Assembly: GCF_014843355.1 (NCBI RefSeq)
Contig: NZ_CP062137.1
Span: 558,001-622,000, forward strand
Length of the DNA stretch: 64,000 nt
Direction of reading: 5' to 3'
Origin: Actinobacillus sp. GY-402
Lineage (GTDB): Bacteria > Pseudomonadota > Gammaproteobacteria > Enterobacterales > Pasteurellaceae
Below, in pieces: positions 55,456 to 64,000 of this stretch (positions are counted from its first letter, which is position 1; the number at the start of each line of letters is the position of its first letter). The position numbers were made by a program, and so were the translations under genes. Below the pieces are notes generated by a model. That model ran no database searches, was not told the origin of the DNA, and worked only from the letters and a program-made list of their open reading frames with translations.

Positions 55456-56176
55456 ACTGGAAAACGTCAGCTTTTCATTCGGTTTATCCAATGTCAGTTG
55501 CCGAATTCCACAAGGCAAACTCATTGGTATTATGGGCGCAAACGGAGCGGGAAAATCCACTTTATTGAAAGGTATTGCCGGGATCTTGCCGCCTGCAAGC
55601 GGTGAGATTTGGCTCGAACATTGCAAATTATCGGAAATGAGCGCCAAACAGAAAAGCGAACGGCTGGCGTACTTCGCTCAAAATACCCGAATTCATTGGG
55701 ATTTGTCGGTTTATGACGTCATCGCGCTCGGTTTGCCAACGCCAACGAAGGACGAATCGGTAAAAGTGCGGTCGATTTCCGCGCAGTTTTTTCTTTCACA
55801 TTTACTCGAAAAACCGTTCCGACAACTTTCAGGCGGCGAACAAGCTCGCGTGCAACTGGCTCGTTGTTGTATTAAGCAAGCCCCGTTATTGCTTGCCGAT
55901 GAACCCATTGCGTCGCTCGATCCCTATTATCAAATCGATATGATGGAACGGCTTAAATCTCTCACGCCGCAGAAAACCTGCGTGGTCGCCATTCATCATC
56001 TGGATTTAGCTTATCGCTTTTGCGATGAAATTATTTTGTTGGAGAAAGGAAAAATCCTCGCCAACGGCGCAACACAAGCGGTGTTAAATGCAGAAAATCT
56101 TGCCAGGGCCTTTGGCGTGAAAGTTAAAATGGATCAGGCAAAGAGAGAAATTTTTACTATCGAGAAAATGACTTAA
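55448..56176 (+). CDS. FepC/BtuD-family ABC ATPase
   Basis: The 242-residue ATPase has Walker A GANGAGKST at about 30-38, signature LSGGEQARVQLARC, and Walker B PLLLADEPIASLDP. It drives the preceding permease. One Haemophilus-type and one Actinobacillus-type uptake sequence lie inside. Confidence 0.92.
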   Translation: MIKLENVSFSFGLSNVSCRIPQGKLIGIMGANGAGKSTLLKGIAGILPPASGEIWLEHCKLSEMSAKQKSERLAYFAQNTRIHWDLSVYDVIALGLPTPTKDESVKVRSISAQFFLSHLLEKPFRQLSGGEQARVQLARCCIKQAPLLLADEPIASLDPYYQIDMMERLKSLTPQKTCVVAIHHLDLAYRFCDEIILLEKGKILANGATQAVLNAENLARAFGVKVKMDQAKREIFTIEKMT

Positions 56177-56186
56177 ATATAAACTG

Positions 56187-56223
56187 AAAACAGCCGTTCG
56201 ATTTTCTGTCAAACGGCTGTTTT
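56187..56223. terminator. Bidirectional terminator
   Basis: AAAACAGCCGTT and AACGGCTGTTTT form a 12-bp stem between the convergent ATPase and lipoprotein genes. Confidence 0.85.
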
Positions 56224-56237
56224 AATTTCAGCCTTGT

Positions 56238-56699
56238 TTAACTTTCCCGACAATCCAGCCAAGGCATCCGCATTCCCTGATGATTTTTGTAATAAACCGA
56301 ACTGTGTTCGTGCGCAACTAAATCAATATAATCACCTTGAATCGGGCGATATGAGCGATATGTGACTTCAAAACGGGAAGCTTGCGCATTAAGCGCTTTG
56401 TTTTCAATGTGATCAAACGGCCGGGCTTTGTCGCCGTCTAACTGGAAATAGATTCCAAAGTTATCCTTCATGCGGCTTTCTCGCGAAAGCGGAAAATAGG
56501 TAGATAAATAAGAATCTGCGCCCGTTTCAAAATTTGTACAAGTGTAATAATAACGTTTGTAGTTTGCGGCGTTTTGTAATTCTGCAGGACTAATATCATC
56601 CTTTAAATAGCCCGTTTTCACCGGCACGGTCGGTTTAGGCGCACAGGCGAATAGCGCGGTAAGGGTTGATGTCAATAAAATAAGTTTTAGTTTGTTCAT
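56238..56699 (-). CDS. Lipoprotein of unknown function
   Basis: The 153-residue protein has a lipoprotein signal peptide (MNKLKLILLTSTLTALFAC, lipobox LFAC, Cys19) and a mature domain with two cysteines (YYYTCTNF, LDCRES) and many aromatic residues (YYKNHQGMRMPW). No Asp at +2, so outer-membrane sorting is expected. It stands alone between a terminator and a repeat region. No family recognised. Confidence 0.8.
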   Translation of the reverse strand: MNKLKLILLTSTLTALFACAPKPTVPVKTGYLKDDISPAELQNAANYKRYYYTCTNFETGADSYLSTYFPLSRESRMKDNFGIYFQLDGDKARPFDHIENKALNAQASRFEVTYRSYRPIQGDYIDLVAHEHSSVYYKNHQGMRMPWLDCRES

Positions 56700-56821
56700 A
56701 ATTAAAATTCCGAGAAATATAGGAAAATAGAGTGGTGCTATGATAGCGTAAATTATAGGGAGTGTAGAAGTTAAAAAAATTTATCTGTGCTATTGAACTT
56801 GTTTGGTTGTGCTTTATTTTA

Positions 56822-56925
56822 CAAATAACCCACGGCTTATGTCGTAGGTTATACGTGGTGTTGCTCCGCCGGAGCAAGCTGGGTTTTCGTGCCGGAGGCA
56901 TGATAGATGCTTAAGCTAGGAAGCG
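56822..56925. repeat. Structured 105-bp repeat, copy 1
   Basis: AAATAACCCACGGC...GTCGTAGGTTAT, GTTGCTCCGCCGGAGCAAGC and GTTTTCGTGCCGGAGGCAT make three successive hairpins. A second, diverged copy in the same direction lies at 58780-58883. The arrangement recalls the structured ends of IS200/IS605 elements, but no tnpA or tnpB lies here. Confidence 0.6.
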
Positions 56926-56952
56926 AAACATGGGCGAGGCTCTCGCAGTCAG

Positions 56953-57792
56953 TCAAAATAAACTCTGCTGCCCGGCTAAAAATTCAGGTGTGTCTTTCAC
57001 TTGAAATCCATAGTTCGCCAAATAGCCTTTCAAACTCTCGATATTGTAGAAAGAATGGCTGTTGGTGGTGTTTTGAAAGTAAAGGTAAAGCTGATCAAAT
57101 TCCGCTTTTTGCTGATTTAACAATGCCGCTAGTTGCTGTAATTCGATTTCGCTATAACGGTAATCGTGGCGTTCTTGTGCCGATTGCGCTTTCCACCAAT
57201 GGGGATTGCGACCGTGCAATCGCAGATAAGCGGTACGTTGGTTTGCATAAAACCGAAAGGCAGGCAAACCGATATTCTGCGGATAATCCACATTGCACCA
57301 AATCAGATTTTCTTTGCTGTGAAAATAGTCCAGCACCGATTGCGTATGCCAACTGGCGTGGCGAAATTCAATGGCAAGGGGATAATCACTAAACCACGAC
57401 ACCAGTTCCGCAAGATAGTAACGGTTTGCGTGCTGACGCTCAAAACTGGTTGGGAATTGCACGAATAAATTGGCTAAACAATGATTATCACGCAATGGTT
57501 GCAATGTGTCCAAAAACGCCTGTGTTTGCTCGGCAGTGGCGGTACGTTTATGACTAAAATCTTGATGCAGTTTCACCGAAAATTTTAACCGCCCTTCCGC
57601 CTTTTCTAACATACCTTGTACAGCCTTATAGCCAATCGGGGCGTGATAGGTGCTGTTGATCTCAACGGTGTCGTAATGCTGACCGTAAACCGACAAAAAA
57701 TCCGATTTATCCGTCCCAAACGGATAGAGCGTACCGACTAAATCCGTATCGCTATAACCGCCCGTGCCGATGTAGATGTGGGGTGTGTGCAT
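56953..57792 (-). CDS. DUF72-domain protein (YecE-like)
   Basis: The 279-residue protein has the DUF72 TIM-barrel pattern: IYIGTGGYSDTDLVG, YGQHYDTVEINSTYH, KLHQDFSHKRT, IEFRHASWH and YLRLHGR. Its activity is unproven. It is surrounded by repeats on both sides and by accessory genes, and could belong to the same acquired block. Confidence 0.85.
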   Translation of the reverse strand: MHTPHIYIGTGGYSDTDLVGTLYPFGTDKSDFLSVYGQHYDTVEINSTYHAPIGYKAVQGMLEKAEGRLKFSVKLHQDFSHKRTATAEQTQAFLDTLQPLRDNHCLANLFVQFPTSFERQHANRYYLAELVSWFSDYPLAIEFRHASWHTQSVLDYFHSKENLIWCNVDYPQNIGLPAFRFYANQRTAYLRLHGRNPHWWKAQSAQERHDYRYSEIELQQLAALLNQQKAEFDQLYLYFQNTTNSHSFYNIESLKGYLANYGFQVKDTPEFLAGQQSLF

Positions 57793-57833
57793 TGGTTTAA
57801 TATCTTGTTTTTAGTTGTAGTTTGCAAAATGTT

Positions 57834-57880
57834 GAGTAAATGTAACCGCTTGTGAGGGGATTGTCGAATGGAAATGTAAG
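57834..57880. repeat. 47-bp direct repeat, left copy flanking the RAYT
   Basis: AGTAAATGTAACCGCTTGTG and ATTGTCGAATGGAAATGT recur at 58698-58744 in the same direction. Each copy contains ACCGCTTGT, the complement of the Actinobacillus-type uptake core. Confidence 0.65.
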
Positions 57881-57891
57881 TTATATAGAGT

Positions 57892-57986
57892 TGGAAGTTT
57901 ACTTCCATTTCAACATCATTCTTAAATTATTGGAAGTTGATTTCCAATTTAAGGATTTTTTCTCCAAAATTGGAAACACGCTTCCA
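57892..57986. repeat. Three evenly spaced TGGAA-N6-TTCCA palindromes
   Basis: Palindromes lie at 57892-57907, 57931-57946 and 57971-57986, each TGGAA, six bases, TTCCA. Starts are 39 and 40 bases apart, so all face nearly the same side of the helix. They could be sites for a dimeric protein; the array is too short for CRISPR. Confidence 0.65.
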
Positions 57987-57993
57987 TTTTGTA

Positions 57994-58077
57994 GGGGCGG
58001 GGTTTACTCGCTTCGCTCGCTACTTCGTAGCCGTTGGCAAAGCCAACGTTCAAACGCAAGCGTTTGTATCCCCGCCC
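57994..58077. repeat. Multi-hairpin REP-like element, left of the RAYT
   Basis: Outer arms GGGGCGGGG (57994-58002) and CCCCGCCC (58070-58077) enclose CTCGCTTCGCTCG, CCGTTGGCAAAGCCAACG (58031-58048) and AAACGCAAGCGTTT hairpins. The CCGTTGGC hairpin is also inside the binding-protein gene at 53668. Confidence 0.65.
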
Positions 58078-58081
58078 ATAT

Positions 58082-58555
58082 CTATTGATAAAAACGATCC
58101 AAATGCCATTGCAATGGATTATGTTCAATATATTCCCAAATTCTCAAAAAATCTTCATCATTGCGAATAATATGCTCATAAAAACTGCGTTGCCATAATG
58201 GTTCATAAGTCTGGTTATTCATCATCTCTCGATATTTTTTAGCCGTAATACCTTTCAATTTCCGAACCAAATTTGAAAGTAAAACACAGTCTTGATTAAA
58301 CCAAATGAAATGTATGTGATTTGGCATAATAACATAGTGAGAAAACTCACTTTTGGGATAATCTTTTAATAAAGCATTTAAGGTTTCATCTATCATCATT
58401 CCAATTTCATTTAAGTGCATTTTTTCATTAGCAATATGCCCAAAAAGACAATTTCTGTTTTTGGTACAGATTGTGACGAAATAGCAGCCGTATTGAGAAT
58501 AATCATAATGTGGTAGTCGCATATTATTGCGACGTTTAGGTAAGGTGTTTTTCAT
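58082..58555 (-). CDS. rayT: REP-associated tyrosine transposase (RAYT)
   Basis: The 157-residue protein has the Y1 HUH-like features of RAYTs: YGCYFVTICTKNRNCLFG, the HUH-type MPNHIHFIW (His80, His82), and WQRSFYEHIIRNDEDFLRIW with candidate catalytic Tyr126, then YIEHNPLQW. RAYTs act on REP palindromes by single-strand chemistry. Candidate cognate REPs lie on both sides (57994-58077; 58579-58599). Single-copy here and probably domesticated. Confidence 0.88.
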   Translation of the reverse strand: MKNTLPKRRNNMRLPHYDYSQYGCYFVTICTKNRNCLFGHIANEKMHLNEIGMMIDETLNALLKDYPKSEFSHYVIMPNHIHFIWFNQDCVLLSNLVRKLKGITAKKYREMMNNQTYEPLWQRSFYEHIIRNDEDFLRIWEYIEHNPLQWHLDRFYQ

Positions 58556-58578
58556 ATTTTCTCAATATTTTAGTTTTC

Positions 58579-58599
58579 GGGCGGGGATAAATCCCGCCC
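58579..58599. repeat. REP-like hairpin, right of the RAYT
   Basis: GGGCGGG (58579-58585) and CCCGCCC (58593-58599) pair around GATAAAT, followed by ATACG. It lies 24 bases before the RAYT start and matches the GC arms of the element on the other side. Confidence 0.7.
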
Positions 58600-58697
58600 A
58601 TACGAAAATTTATTAAAATTGGAGTTTGAGCAACGGCTACATATATCGTATCTTTCACTATTTTTATTTAAGTAATAAGTTTTTCTTGTAAATTTTT

Positions 58698-58883
58698 CAA
58701 TAAATGTAACCGCTTGTAGGGATATTGTCGAATGGAAATGTGAGATTTTTCGATGAAGATCGCAAAATGAGGGTACTTGTAAATAACCCACAGCTCACGC
58801 CGTGGGTTATGCATAATGTTGCTCCGCTGGAGCTAGTTAGGTTTTCGTGCCAGCGGCTCTATACTATGCTTAACTTAGGAAAA
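58698..58883. repeat. Right flank: 47-bp direct repeat and structured repeat copy 2
   Basis: The 47-bp direct repeat is at 58698-58744. At 58780-58883, AAATAACCCACAGC...GCCGTGGGTTAT, TTGCTCCGCTGGAGCTAG and TTTTCGTGCCAGCGG repeat copy 1 (56822-56925) with many substitutions that keep the stems. Remaining sequence up to the PD-(D/E)XK gene shows nothing recognisable. Confidence 0.6.
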
Positions 58884-58994
58884 AACTAGGGGATTAATGC
58901 ACAGATTAGTGTAGTTCTTGTGCGGAAAGTTACTGGAAGTTTTGCAAATTGAGTGTAATATAAGCTACATAACTATTCTAATGTAAGGTCAATC

Positions 58995-60200
58995 ATGAAT
59001 GAACATATTTTTAAATCATTAAATGAGATTCATAAAGTTCTTGAATCTTATAGCATAGAAAGAGCAAAAACAGAATTATATGACGCTAATCGTTTTAATC
59101 CTTTTCAGTTCATAGAAACAGATGAAAATGGCTTATCTCGTATTCTTGCTTTTTTTCTTGATCCAATCGAAACACACGGTCAGCAAGACTTATTTCTCAA
59201 TACATTTTTAAAATATTTAAAGTTACACCAGTTTTTATCTTATGACCATATTGTTGTTACTTGTGAAAAACTAACTAAAACAAAAAGAAGGCATGATATT
59301 TTTATTGAAGGTTGGTTAAATAGTGAAAGACAATGGGTTGTTTCTATTGAAAATAAATTGAAAGATGCTAAAGATCAAGGAGAACAATTATCAGATTATC
59401 ACAAGGATTTAATAACTTATAAGGTTCCATTTTTCTTAATTTATCTGCCACCATTTAAACGCCAACCAACTAAAGAATCTATTTCGGAAGATGAATGGAA
59501 AAAATTAAATGATGAGCATAAAGCGACCGTATTAGGAACCAAAGACATTATTAAATGGCTAAATCAAACTCCAATTCTAGCTCCTAATATTAATAATTTC
59601 TGTAATGATTTTAAACAGTTTTTAAAGGGAAAAATTATGAGAGAAGTAAATAATAATGATGATTTTCTAGATAAAATAATACAAACTCCTAATTGGCTTA
59701 GCACCGCAATTTCTCTAATTGAAAACTCTGAAAACTTATATGAACGGTTAGATGTTTTATTAATTCAACAACTTCAAAAAGAACTAGAAGATAAATGTCC
59801 TGAAATAGTTAGCCGGGGATGGAAATTTAATACATCAGGGCATTCAATGGGATTTTATTTAGATAAGGGGGATATAGAAAAGCAATCTTGGGGAATAGGA
59901 ATAGAATTTGATTCGGCTAACTGTAAAGATGCCTTCTATGGTGTTTGGGCTCATAAATTTGCTTTATCGAAAGAGAAGTATGAGCAACTAAATTCGATAT
60001 TTAAATATGATGGATTCAAGAATACTGAACATTGGCTTTATTGGAAATGGTGTGACGATAATCTTAAAAATTGGAACGCAGAAACATGGAGAAAAGTTAC
60101 AACAGGAGAATTAGCTAACAAAATTTTTGAATTATTCCACCCATTTATAATTGATATTAAAAATCATCTTAATGAATTAGAACAATTACCATGTAAGTAG
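58995..60200 (+). CDS. PD-(D/E)XK nuclease-family protein, orphan
   Basis: The 401-residue protein has a PD-(D/E)XK core: an early ENGLSRILAFFLDP helix, Asp101 in RRHDIFIEG, and Glu119-Asn-Lys121 in WVVSIENKLKD, followed by DQGEQLSDYHK. This matches the PDDEXK_4 group, often linked to phage defence or mobile DNA. The C-terminal half (WKFNTSGHSMGFYLDKGD) is of unknown fold. The gene is AT-rich, alone, and next to a repeat-bounded RAYT block. Confidence 0.75.
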   Translation: MNEHIFKSLNEIHKVLESYSIERAKTELYDANRFNPFQFIETDENGLSRILAFFLDPIETHGQQDLFLNTFLKYLKLHQFLSYDHIVVTCEKLTKTKRRHDIFIEGWLNSERQWVVSIENKLKDAKDQGEQLSDYHKDLITYKVPFFLIYLPPFKRQPTKESISEDEWKKLNDEHKATVLGTKDIIKWLNQTPILAPNINNFCNDFKQFLKGKIMREVNNNDDFLDKIIQTPNWLSTAISLIENSENLYERLDVLLIQQLQKELEDKCPEIVSRGWKFNTSGHSMGFYLDKGDIEKQSWGIGIEFDSANCKDAFYGVWAHKFALSKEKYEQLNSIFKYDGFKNTEHWLYWKWCDDNLKNWNAETWRKVTTGELANKIFELFHPFIIDIKNHLNELEQLPCK

Positions 60201-60203
60201 AGG

Positions 60204-60235
60204 AAATAGCCGTTATTCTTAAGTAACGGCTATTT
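60204..60235. terminator. Bidirectional terminator
   Basis: AAATAGCCGTTA and TAACGGCTATTT form a 12-bp stem between the convergent nuclease-like gene and metH. Confidence 0.85.
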
Positions 60236-60249
60236 TTCTATAAGATTAC

Positions 60250-63200
60250 CTACTTCATCGCCACTCCCAACCACTTCACCATCTCTCTCTCATTCCACCC
60301 CTTACGTTTCGCATAATCCACAGCCTGATCTTCATCAATTCGCCCAAGAGTGAAATAATTACTTGCAGGGTGGGTGAAATACCAACCGCAGACACTTGCT
60401 GCCGGCCACATTGCGTAGCTTTCGGTGAGTTTCATTCCGATGCGTTGTTCCACTTCCAGCAAATCCCAGATGATCTGTTTTTCCGTGTGTTCTGGGCAGC
60501 TTGGGTAGCCTGGGGCTGGGCGGATGCCGATGTATTCTTCACGGATTAGGCGGTCGTTGTCTAAGCTTTCATCGGTGTAGCCCCAGACTTTGGTGCGGAG
60601 TTCAAAGTGCAGGTATTCCGCCATTGCTTCGGCTAAACGGTCGCCGACCGCTTGGAGCAAGATGGCGTTGTAGTCGTCCCCTGCGGCTTTGTAGCCTTCC
60701 ACTAAGTCGTGTTCTTCAATCCCTGCACAGACGGCGAACATACCGAACCAGTCCTGTTTGCCGCTGACTTTGCTTGCGATAAAGTCGCTCAAGCAAAGGT
60801 TGTACGGGCTTTTGCTGTTTTTGCCGCGTTCGCTTTGTTGGCGGAGGTTATAGACTTTGCCTGCCACTAAAGTGCGGTCGGAATTTTGATAGATTTCAAT
60901 ATCATCGCCTACGCTGTTGGCTGGGAAAATGCCCATAATGCCGCTTGGGTTGAGCTTGTGATTTTGCTCTAATTCGTCCAACACTTTTTGCGCATCGTTC
61001 CACACTCGGCGTGCTTCTTCTCCGCCTTCAGAGTAGTCGAAGGCGTCAGGATAACCGCCCATTAAGCCCCATAAACGGAAGAACGGCGACCAGTCGATAA
61101 ATTTCCGTAAGGTCGCAATCGGTACGTTTTTATATTCCACAATGCCTGTTTGTTTTGGCGTTGGCACTTGGTAATCCGCCCATTCGCCACTGAACGCATC
61201 AAAGGCATTTTTGCGTGCCTCTTCAATCGGCAACTGCTTGCGTGGGGCTTTTTTGTTGGCAAAAGCCTCTTGAATTTGCTCGTACTCTTTTTTCATTCGT
61301 TCCCACAGTTCCGCTTTGGTATCCGGGTTCATCAATGCCGCACAAACTGTTACCGCACGAGAGGCATTGGTGGTGTAAATTACTTCGTGTTTATATTTCG
61401 GATAAAGTTTAATCGCTGTATGCTCTTTGGAGGTGGTTGCTCCGCCGATAATGACAGGAATATTCAAATTCAAGCGGTTCATTTCGCCTAAGAAGTATTC
61501 CATTTCGTCAAGGGACGGCGTGATCAAACCGCTTAAGCCGATGATGTCCGCTTTTTCGTCAATCGCCGTTTGAATGATTTTATCCGCAGGCACCATTACG
61601 CCTAAGTCGATCACTTCAAAGTTATTACATTGCAACACCACGCTCACAATATTTTTGCCGATGTCGTGCACGTCGCCTTTTACGGTGGCAATCACCACTT
61701 TACCGCTGGACGAGCCTTTTTGCTTGGTGGCGTTGATAAACGGTTCTAAATAGGCGACCGACTGCTTCATCACGCGAGCGGATTTCACCACTTGCGGTAG
61801 GAACATTTTGCCGTCACCGAACAAATCGCCCACCACGTCCATACCGTCCATTAGCGGTCCTTCGATCACTTCGAGCGGTGTCGGGAATTTTTGGCGCGCC
61901 TCTTCGGTATCTTCAATAATATAGTTGGTGATCCCTTTCACGAGAGCGTGTTTCAAACGTTCTTCCACCGCCCAAGTACGCCATTCAGCAACGCCGCTAT
62001 CTTCACTGTTACTAGCGGTCACATTTCGGTATTTTTCTGCAATATCTAACAGGCGATCGGTGGCATCAGGACGGCGATTTAGCACCGCATCTTCAATCAC
62101 ATCACGCAATTCAGGATCGAGATCATCATAAATCGCCAGTTGCCCTGCGTTCACGATCCCCATATCCATACCTTGCTTAATAGCGTGGTAAAGGAATACG
62201 GCGTGAATAGCCTCACGCATCACATTATTACCACGGAACGAGAAGGACACATTCGACACACCGCCCGAAATTTTGGCGTGCGGTAGGCTACGTTTAATGC
62301 GACCTGTGGCATTGATAAAGTCCACGCCGTAGTTATTGTGTTCTTCAATCCCTGTACCGATGGCAAAAATATTCGGGTCGAAAATAATATCTTCAGGCGG
62401 AAAGCCCACTTGATTAACCAAAATATCGTAAGCACGAGTACAGATTTCTACTTTTCGTTCTTCGGTGTCCGCTTGCCCCACTTCGTCAAACGCCATCACG
62501 ACCACCGCCGCACCATAACGGCGAACCAGTTTTGCTTGGTGAATAAATTTTTCTTCGCCTTCTTTAAGGGAAATGGAGTTTACAATTCCCTTACCTTGCA
62601 CCGATTGCAAGCCAGCTTCAATCACTTCCCACTTGGACGAGTCAATCATCACAGGCACTTTTGCCGCATCAGGTTCGGTCGCCATAATGTTAAGGAAACG
62701 GGTCATACATTTTTGCGAGTCGAGCAAGGCTTCGTCCATATTCACGTCAATCACTTGCGCACCGTTTTCCACCTGATCGATAGCAATTTCAATGGCTTCG
62801 CTAAATTTCTCTTCTTTAATCAAACGCTTAAACTTCGCCGAACCTGTTACGTTATTGCGTTCGCCCACGTTTACAAACAGGCTTTCATCATCAATGTTTA
62901 ACGGCTCAAGCCCAGACAAACGCATTGCGGTTTTGATTTCAGGCAAGGCACGAGGTTTAATTCCAGCCACTACGTCCGCAAAGGCTTTGATATGTTCAGG
63001 TGTAGTTCCGCAACAGCCACCCACGATATTTAAGAAACCGCTTTCCGCCCACTCTTTGATGTGCTCCGCCATCTCTTCCGCCCCCAAATCGTAGCCGCCA
63101 AAGGCATTCGGTAAGCCGGCGTTCGGGTGAACGGACACATAGGTTTCGCAGATTTTCGACATCACTTCCACATAAGGACGCAACTCTTTCGGCCCTAAGG

Positions 63201-63948
63201 CACAGTTCAAACCAAAACTGAGCGGTTTTGCGTGGCGGAGTGAGTTGTAAAAAGCTTCGGTAGTTTGCCCCGAAAGGGTACGCCCGGAGGCATCGGTAAT
63301 GGTTCCCGAAATCATAATCGGCAATACCACGCCCAGTTCTTCAAATACTTGGTCAATGGCAAAAGCAGCGGCTTTGGCGTTCAAGGTATCGAAGATGGTT
63401 TCGATCATAATAATGTCCGAACCACCTTCAATTAAGCCGCGAGTTGCTTCCGCATAGGCATCGACCAATTCCATAAAAGTAATGTTACGAAAACCGGGAT
63501 CGTTCACATTTGGCGAAATCGAGGCTGTGCGGTTGGTTGGACCAAGAATACCTGCCACAAAACGTGGTTTTTCAGGGGTGCTGTATTTATCCGCCGCAAT
63601 ACGAGCCAGTTTTGCCCCTGCAAAATTTAGCTCATAAGCGACCGCTTGTAAGTCGTAATCCGCTTGCGCAATAGTGGTGGAACTGAACGTATTGGTTTCA
63701 ATAATATCCGCCCCCGCTTCAAGGTATTTCTCGTGAATAGACGAAATCACTAAAGGTTGGGTCAGGGTGAGAAGATCGTTGTTGCCGCGTAGATCAATTT
63801 TAGAATGTTTAAAACGCTCGCCACGGAAATCCGCTTCGGTCAGTTTAAATTGTTGGATCATCGTCCCCATCGCACCGTCTAAAATCAGAATACGTTTGGA
63901 AAGAGCATGTTGAAGAATTGAGGTTGTGTCTGTCACGGTAAGTTCCAT
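60250..63948 (-). CDS. metH: Cobalamin-dependent methionine synthase
   Basis: At 1232 residues it equals E. coli MetH (1227). Zinc cysteines for homocysteine are Cys249 ([10 protein letters not shown]) and Cys312/Cys313 ([11 protein letters not shown]). The pterin domain ([16 protein letters not shown]), the B12 domain with [11 protein letters not shown], and the C-terminal reactivation domain ([16 protein letters not shown]) follow. It methylates homocysteine using methyltetrahydrofolate. It needs imported or salvaged B12, which could link it to the BtuB-like importer. Both types of uptake sequence occur inside. Confidence 0.97.
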   Translation of the reverse strand: MELTVTDTTSILQHALSKRILILDGAMGTMIQQFKLTEADFRGERFKHSKIDLRGNNDLLTLTQPLVISSIHEKYLEAGADIIETNTFSSTTIAQADYDLQAVAYELNFAGAKLARIAADKYSTPEKPRFVAGILGPTNRTASISPNVNDPGFRNITFMELVDAYAEATRGLIEGGSDIIMIETIFDTLNAKAAAFAIDQVFEELGVVLPIMISGTITDASGRTLSGQTTEAFYNSLRHAKPLSFGLNCALGPKELRPYVEVMSKICETYVSVHPNAGLPNAFGGYDLGAEEMAEHIKEWAESGFLNIVGGCCGTTPEHIKAFADVVAGIKPRALPEIKTAMRLSGLEPLNIDDESLFVNVGERNNVTGSAKFKRLIKEEKFSEAIEIAIDQVENGAQVIDVNMDEALLDSQKCMTRFLNIMATEPDAAKVPVMIDSSKWEVIEAGLQSVQGKGIVNSISLKEGEEKFIHQAKLVRRYGAAVVVMAFDEVGQADTEERKVEICTRAYDILVNQVGFPPEDIIFDPNIFAIGTGIEEHNNYGVDFINATGRIKRSLPHAKISGGVSNVSFSFRGNNVMREAIHAVFLYHAIKQGMDMGIVNAGQLAIYDDLDPELRDVIEDAVLNRRPDATDRLLDIAEKYRNVTASNSEDSGVAEWRTWAVEERLKHALVKGITNYIIEDTEEARQKFPTPLEVIEGPLMDGMDVVGDLFGDGKMFLPQVVKSARVMKQSVAYLEPFINATKQKGSSSGKVVIATVKGDVHDIGKNIVSVVLQCNNFEVIDLGVMVPADKIIQTAIDEKADIIGLSGLITPSLDEMEYFLGEMNRLNLNIPVIIGGATTSKEHTAIKLYPKYKHEVIYTTNASRAVTVCAALMNPDTKAELWERMKKEYEQIQEAFANKKAPRKQLPIEEARKNAFDAFSGEWADYQVPTPKQTGIVEYKNVPIATLRKFIDWSPFFRLWGLMGGYPDAFDYSEGGEEARRVWNDAQKVLDELEQNHKLNPSGIMGIFPANSVGDDIEIYQNSDRTLVAGKVYNLRQQSERGKNSKSPYNLCLSDFIASKVSGKQDWFGMFAVCAGIEEHDLVEGYKAAGDDYNAILLQAVGDRLAEAMAEYLHFELRTKVWGYTDESLDNDRLIREEYIGIRPAPGYPSCPEHTEKQIIWDLLEVEQRIGMKLTESYAMWPAASVCGWYFTHPASNYFTLGRIDEDQAVDYAKRKGWNEREMVKWLGVAMK

Positions 63949-64000
63949 TCGTTAAATTTGAGAAAATAAGATGGATAATAGGGAGAGGCTATATTGATGT

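Noticed and set aside
57892-57986. Possible mini-CRISPR array
   Set aside because: The shared part of each repeat is about 16 bases with only three units and no cas genes; better described as spaced palindromes.

Overview
The window is chromosomal DNA of a Pasteurellaceae bacterium. The main clue is the Haemophilus-type DNA uptake sequence (core AAGTGCGGT), which recurs inside genes and as inverted pairs forming terminators. Gene content (assimilatory sulfate reduction, idonate/gluconate and tartrate use, MetH) fits a rumen-type member such as Mannheimia/Basfia succiniciproducens or Actinobacillus succinogenes better than H. influenzae. The species is an inference.

Region 1 (1-12.93 kb) is the early and lysis half of a Mu-like prophage, cut by the left window edge. 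Reading on the minus strand from the phage end: three candidate transposase-binding sites, an S24-type repressor (plus strand), an operator array, Ner, MuA, MuB, a string of small early genes including Gam, an ANR-like regulator, a DUF2786 protein and GemA, a secreted cargo protein, a Mor-type activator, endolysin, holin-like and Rz/Rz1-like spanin genes, and the first codons of a DUF1804-like protein. Several genes shorter than 60 codons were found by reading the gaps.

Region 2 (12.93-22.4 kb) has core genes (LysR, AEC transporter, DUF441, hrpA) with an accessory patch (DUF4145 protein and a HigBA-like toxin-antitoxin pair). Seven copies of a 64-bp near-perfect palindrome are scattered here. 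One lies in a 339-bp unit that splits the toxin gene and is bracketed by a 58-bp duplication of toxin sequence.

Region 3 (22.4-31.4 kb) is sugar-acid and dicarboxylate catabolism: a gntP-idnO-idnD operon divergent from gluconokinase with two GntR/IdnR-type operators and a CRP site; a LysR regulator divergent from ttdA-ttdB and an SLC13 transporter; and a GntR/IdnR-type LacI repressor.

Region 4 (31.5-38.7 kb) is housekeeping: yciO, rluB, cysB, pgsA, a branched-chain aminotransferase, and the gcvB small RNA divergent from gcvA, followed by rlmM.

Region 5 (38.7-51.4 kb) is a complete sulfate-assimilation locus: cysTWA divergent from sbp-cysG-cysH-cysD-cysN-cysJ-cysI. CysH carries the cysteines of an iron-sulfur APS reductase and no APS kinase gene is present, so the pathway probably bypasses PAPS.

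Region 6 (51.6-64 kb) has a BtuB-like TonB receptor with a BtuFCD/FecBCDE-type ABC importer, a lipoprotein, a DUF72 protein, a REP-associated tyrosine transposase (RAYT) between nested repeats, an orphan PD-(D/E)XK protein, and metH. Actinobacillus-type uptake sequences (ACAAGCGGT) appear here.
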